Part shown: positions 61,552 to 64,000 of the stretch, piece by piece
Layout of the letters: each line of letters starts with the position of its first letter
Position numbering within the stretch: the first letter of the stretch is position 1
NCBI RefSeq assembly: GCF_900166635.1
Contig: NZ_LT800497.1
Coordinates: 1,447,504-1,511,503 of the forward strand
Direction of reading: 5' to 3'
Source: Oceanobacillus timonensis
GTDB taxonomy: Bacteria; Bacillota; Bacilli; Bacillales; Amphibacillaceae
DNA: 64,000 nucleotides
Notes under the pieces: generated by a model
What the model was told of the DNA's origin: nothing
Database searches by the model: none
What the model saw: the letters and a program-made list of their open reading frames with translations, nothing else
Position numbers and translations under genes: made by a program

Positions 61552-63159
61552 ATGGTTATCAATAAAATAACCAACGCAAATGTACTCGATTTATTAAATA
61601 ATAATGTATATCTCGCGACAGTTGAGCTGTCGGAGGGACGAATCCGGGAGATAAGGGAGCAAAATGGAGTCGTAACGGATAATGACGCTCTGGATTTAAA
61701 GGGCAAATGGTTATCACCAGGCTTTATTGATACGCATAGTCATTTAATTATGTACAGCAGTTTTCGTAAACAAATGAATTGCTCGCCTGAAAATGTAAGC
61801 AGTATTTCAGATATGATTGAAACGTTTAAAGAACATAAAGATGCGGTTACTGTCGACGGATGGCTGCGTGGATATGGTTATAATGAGTTTGAATTGGCGG
61901 AAGGGCGTCATCCAAACCGTTTTGATTTGGATCAGATTTCAACAGACCTGCCTATTTATATTCAGCAGAGTTCTGCACATATGGGAGCAGTCAATACGAA
62001 AGCTTTGGAAATAATGGGAGTAGGATTACATGATCCAGACCCTAAAGGTGGACGATATGAACGTGATGAAAATGGACTGGTCAATGGCGTGTTGTTTGAG
62101 TTTCCGGCTTTGGATAAAGTGAAAGCAGTACTTCCACAGGCAAAAGCAGATGTGCTGGCAGAAGATATCGAAGCAGGCGTCAAAGCTTATCAGGCAAAAG
62201 GAATAACCAATACGACCGAGATGGGGGTTGGTATTTATTCCGGAATGGACGATTATGAAGCGGTACTTCAATTTTTAAAGACCCCTCAAAAAATCCGGAC
62301 AAGGTGGGCGATTGCTTATCAGCTGCTGCTTCATGAGCCAAAGCTCCAACAAGTCCATGCAACAGAGTTACAAGAAAAATTTGAAACACGAAGCGGTGGA
62401 TATAGTACGCTGGCAGGTGCTAAATTTTTCAGCGACGGTTCGATTCAGCTGCATACAGCAGCGATTCGTGGAGATTATTACGATGGCGAACCATCGGATG
62501 ACCTGCAACTTGAAAAAGAAGAATTAGAAGAACTTTTCAATCATTTTCAACAGCTTGGCTACCCGTTGATTACACACGCTAATGGGGACAAGGCTGCAGG
62601 TACAGTGATAGAAGCTTATAAAGCAACTTCTGGAACGAAAACAAACAGTCTGATGAATCGAATTGAACACTTGCAAACAGTGAATAAAGCGGACATTGCT
62701 GAAATGACGAAGCATGCTATCGGCGGGTCTTTCTTTACCAACCATATTTATTACTTTGGAGATATCCATAAAAAATTCTTTTTAGGTCCGGAAAAAGTCC
62801 AAAACTTGGATCCTGTCAGATGGGCAGAAGATAAAGGGATGACATTTACAATCCATTCTGATAGCCCGGTAACAGATATCTCGCCGCTTGATTCTATCAG
62901 AATTGCCGTCGAACGTAAAACAAGACAAGGAGAATTGCTTGGAGAACATCAACAGCTGACAAGGTTGGAAGCTTATAAAAAGATGACAGTAGATGCTGCT
63001 ATATTGAACGGAACGGATTTAGAAGAGGGAAGTATCAATGAAGGTAAATTTGCAGATTTTGTCGTACTGGAACAAAACCCGCTTGATGCATCAGTAGCGT
63101 TATCGGATGATTTGGTGGAAATGACCATTGTTGGTGGCGAAGTAGTCTATCAAAAATAG
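61552..63159 (+). CDS. YtcJ-like metal-dependent amidohydrolase
   Basis: A 535-residue amidohydrolase_3 family enzyme. Metal ligands are in PGFIDTHSHL, with further conserved FSDGSIQLHTAAI, ITHANGDKA, RIEHLQ and TIHSDSPV. The C-terminal segment INEGKFADFVVLEQNPLD closes the composite beta domain. AAGGAG lies about 8 bases before the ATG, inside the symporter gene. YtcJ-like proteins resemble the formamide hydrolase NfdA; the actual substrate is unknown. Confidence 0.85.
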   Translation: MVINKITNANVLDLLNNNVYLATVELSEGRIREIREQNGVVTDNDALDLKGKWLSPGFIDTHSHLIMYSSFRKQMNCSPENVSSISDMIETFKEHKDAVTVDGWLRGYGYNEFELAEGRHPNRFDLDQISTDLPIYIQQSSAHMGAVNTKALEIMGVGLHDPDPKGGRYERDENGLVNGVLFEFPALDKVKAVLPQAKADVLAEDIEAGVKAYQAKGITNTTEMGVGIYSGMDDYEAVLQFLKTPQKIRTRWAIAYQLLLHEPKLQQVHATELQEKFETRSGGYSTLAGAKFFSDGSIQLHTAAIRGDYYDGEPSDDLQLEKEELEELFNHFQQLGYPLITHANGDKAAGTVIEAYKATSGTKTNSLMNRIEHLQTVNKADIAEMTKHAIGGSFFTNHIYYFGDIHKKFFLGPEKVQNLDPVRWAEDKGMTFTIHSDSPVTDISPLDSIRIAVERKTRQGELLGEHQQLTRLEAYKKMTVDAAILNGTDLEEGSINEGKFADFVVLEQNPLDASVALSDDLVEMTIVGGEVVYQK

Positions 63160-63257
63160 TTGAAATTTTATTCCAAAAATGAATCCAATTTGTTTTCATA
63201 TACAAGTAAAGGTATCTTACAATGAGTGAACGATATACGAAAGGGGAGGGGAATGCC

Positions 63258-63806
63258 GTGTTATTTGAATCAGAAAGAATCCGGTTGAGAAAAATAATCA
63301 AGGACGACGCAGTACTTTACCATAAATGGAGAAATGATGTGCAAGTAATGCATTCGACCAGTCCATTTTTAGATGTTTATCCAATGAAAGCGACAGAAGA
63401 TTTTATAGAATATGCTATTCTGAAATCGGAAACATCAAAAGGCTATATAATGGTCGATAAAAAAACAGAAATGTCTATTGGTATTGTGTCTTTAATCCAT
63501 ATAGATTATAAAAATCGGAATGCAGAGTGCATTATTGATATTGGTGAGAAAGAATATTGGGGAAAAGGGTATGGATTAGAAGGATTGAACCTGCTGTTGG
63601 ATTATGCTTTTTATGAGTTAAATCTGCACAGAGTATCCTTACGGGTATTTTCATTTAATAAGCGGGCAATCAAATTATATAAGAAAATGGGCTTTGAAGC
63701 TGAAGGGACGAGCAGACAATCTCTGTTTCGAGATGGCAAGTGGCATGATATTTGTCACATGGGTATTTTGCAAGCAGAGTATTTTAAGAAAAAAGAAACA
63801 AAATAA
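63258..63806 (+). CDS. GNAT family N-acetyltransferase (RimJ/RimL-like)
   Basis: A 182-residue acetyltransferase of the acetyltransf_3 type. It begins LFESERIRLRKIIKDDA. The acetyl-CoA loop region is EYWGKGYGLEGLNLLLDYAF, and the C-terminal core is LRVFSFNKRAIKLYKKMGFEAEG with FRDGKWHDICHMGIL. GTG 63258 is chosen because GGGGAGG is 8-9 bases upstream; the earlier ATG 63222 lacks a site. The acceptor is unknown; it may be a protein N-terminus, an amino sugar or an antibiotic. Confidence 0.85.
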   Translation: MLFESERIRLRKIIKDDAVLYHKWRNDVQVMHSTSPFLDVYPMKATEDFIEYAILKSETSKGYIMVDKKTEMSIGIVSLIHIDYKNRNAECIIDIGEKEYWGKGYGLEGLNLLLDYAFYELNLHRVSLRVFSFNKRAIKLYKKMGFEAEGTSRQSLFRDGKWHDICHMGILQAEYFKKKETK

Positions 63807-63814
63807 ACACTTAC

Positions 63815-63858
63815 AAAAATCAGGAGCAGAAATAAAGAAATTTCTGCTCCTGATTTTT
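63815..63858. terminator. bidirectional terminator
   Basis: A perfect 19-bp stem (AAAAATCAGGAGCAGAAAT and complement), 6-base loop and a T tail, between the convergent GNAT and coat genes. Confidence 0.85.
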
Positions 63859-63879
63859 TAGTACATGTTATTATTATAT

Positions 63880-64000
63880 TTACATTTGAGGTGGCTGATC
63901 CACTGGCTGGTAGATAGAAGCGATTGTCTGTATAGCATTGTCCGGTGCAGCCATTAATGGATAATACCCTTTTTTCGTCATATATTGCCAAATTTCATAA
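63880..64000 (-). CDS. CotF-like spore coat protein, C-terminal part (cut by the window edge)
   Basis: The last 40 codons of a minus-strand gene. The sequence EIWQYMTKKGYYPLMAAP followed by a Gln/Pro-rich end resembles the C-terminus of CotF-family spore coat proteins (coat F domain plus a flexible tail). The N-terminus lies beyond the right edge. It is the main direct hint in this window of a spore-forming host. Confidence 0.6.
   Translation of the reverse strand, partial: YEIWQYMTKKGYYPLMAAPDNAIQTIASIYQPVDQPPQM

Overview
The window looks like a chromosomal segment of a low-GC Gram-positive endospore former of the family Bacillaceae, most like the halotolerant Oceanobacillus/Virgibacillus group. 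The evidence is the strong AGGAGG ribosome binding sites, TTG and GTG starts, a CotF-like spore coat gene at the right edge, a ComC-type prepilin peptidase, and Bacillus-style Zur, Fur and CzrA operators. The genus is inferred from overall character, not proven. No rRNA, tRNA or CRISPR array was seen.

Layout. 0-2 kb: a small membrane protein, then an Rpn-family PD-(D/E)XK nuclease gene whose 3' end is duplicated as a separate small gene. 2-13.4 kb: two CxxC thioredoxin-reductase-like flavoproteins (one behind a Zur box), a TetR regulator divergent from four tandem SDR dehydrogenases, comC, a LysR regulator with a fifth SDR, an MFS exporter and a MerR regulator. 14-18.6 kb: a class B PBP, then a decayed stretch with an aldo/keto reductase and a MerR gene that have both lost their 5' ends, and a broken two-gene unit.

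18.7-26.2 kb is a zinc-starvation island. Tandem Zur boxes precede a cysteine-less ribosomal protein S14. Three COG0523 GTPases, a flavoprotein with an in-frame amber codon, a FeoB-like transporter and a metal-independent dCTP deaminase follow, with another Zur box inside the island. 26-28.2 kb: a dead fic gene and a hairpin-rich, gene-poor kilobase. 28.2-39.8 kb: selO, the kynUBA tryptophan operon, a Fur-boxed ferredoxin/flavodoxin-NADP reductase, an IS110 element, and a four-gene siderophore ABC transporter.

40-53 kb: Ca2+/H+ and CPA1 antiporters, the czrA-czcD zinc-efflux pair, a metallophosphatase, rarA, a PAP2 phosphatase, a quinone-oxidoreductase-like enzyme, a membrane-anchored L7/L12-like protein and a YeiH-type transporter with its LysR regulator. 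53.5-54.3 kb is a nested inverted-repeat element without genes. 54.5-64 kb: a TetR/DHA2 efflux pair with a clear operator, nitronate monooxygenase, a nonsense-broken DUF5391 gene, an MBL hydrolase, a sodium symporter coupled to a YtcJ-like amidohydrolase, a GNAT and the coat gene.

Common themes are metal homeostasis (Zur import and sparing, CzrA efflux, Fur iron uptake), redox and xenobiotic detoxification, and several genes broken by single point changes.
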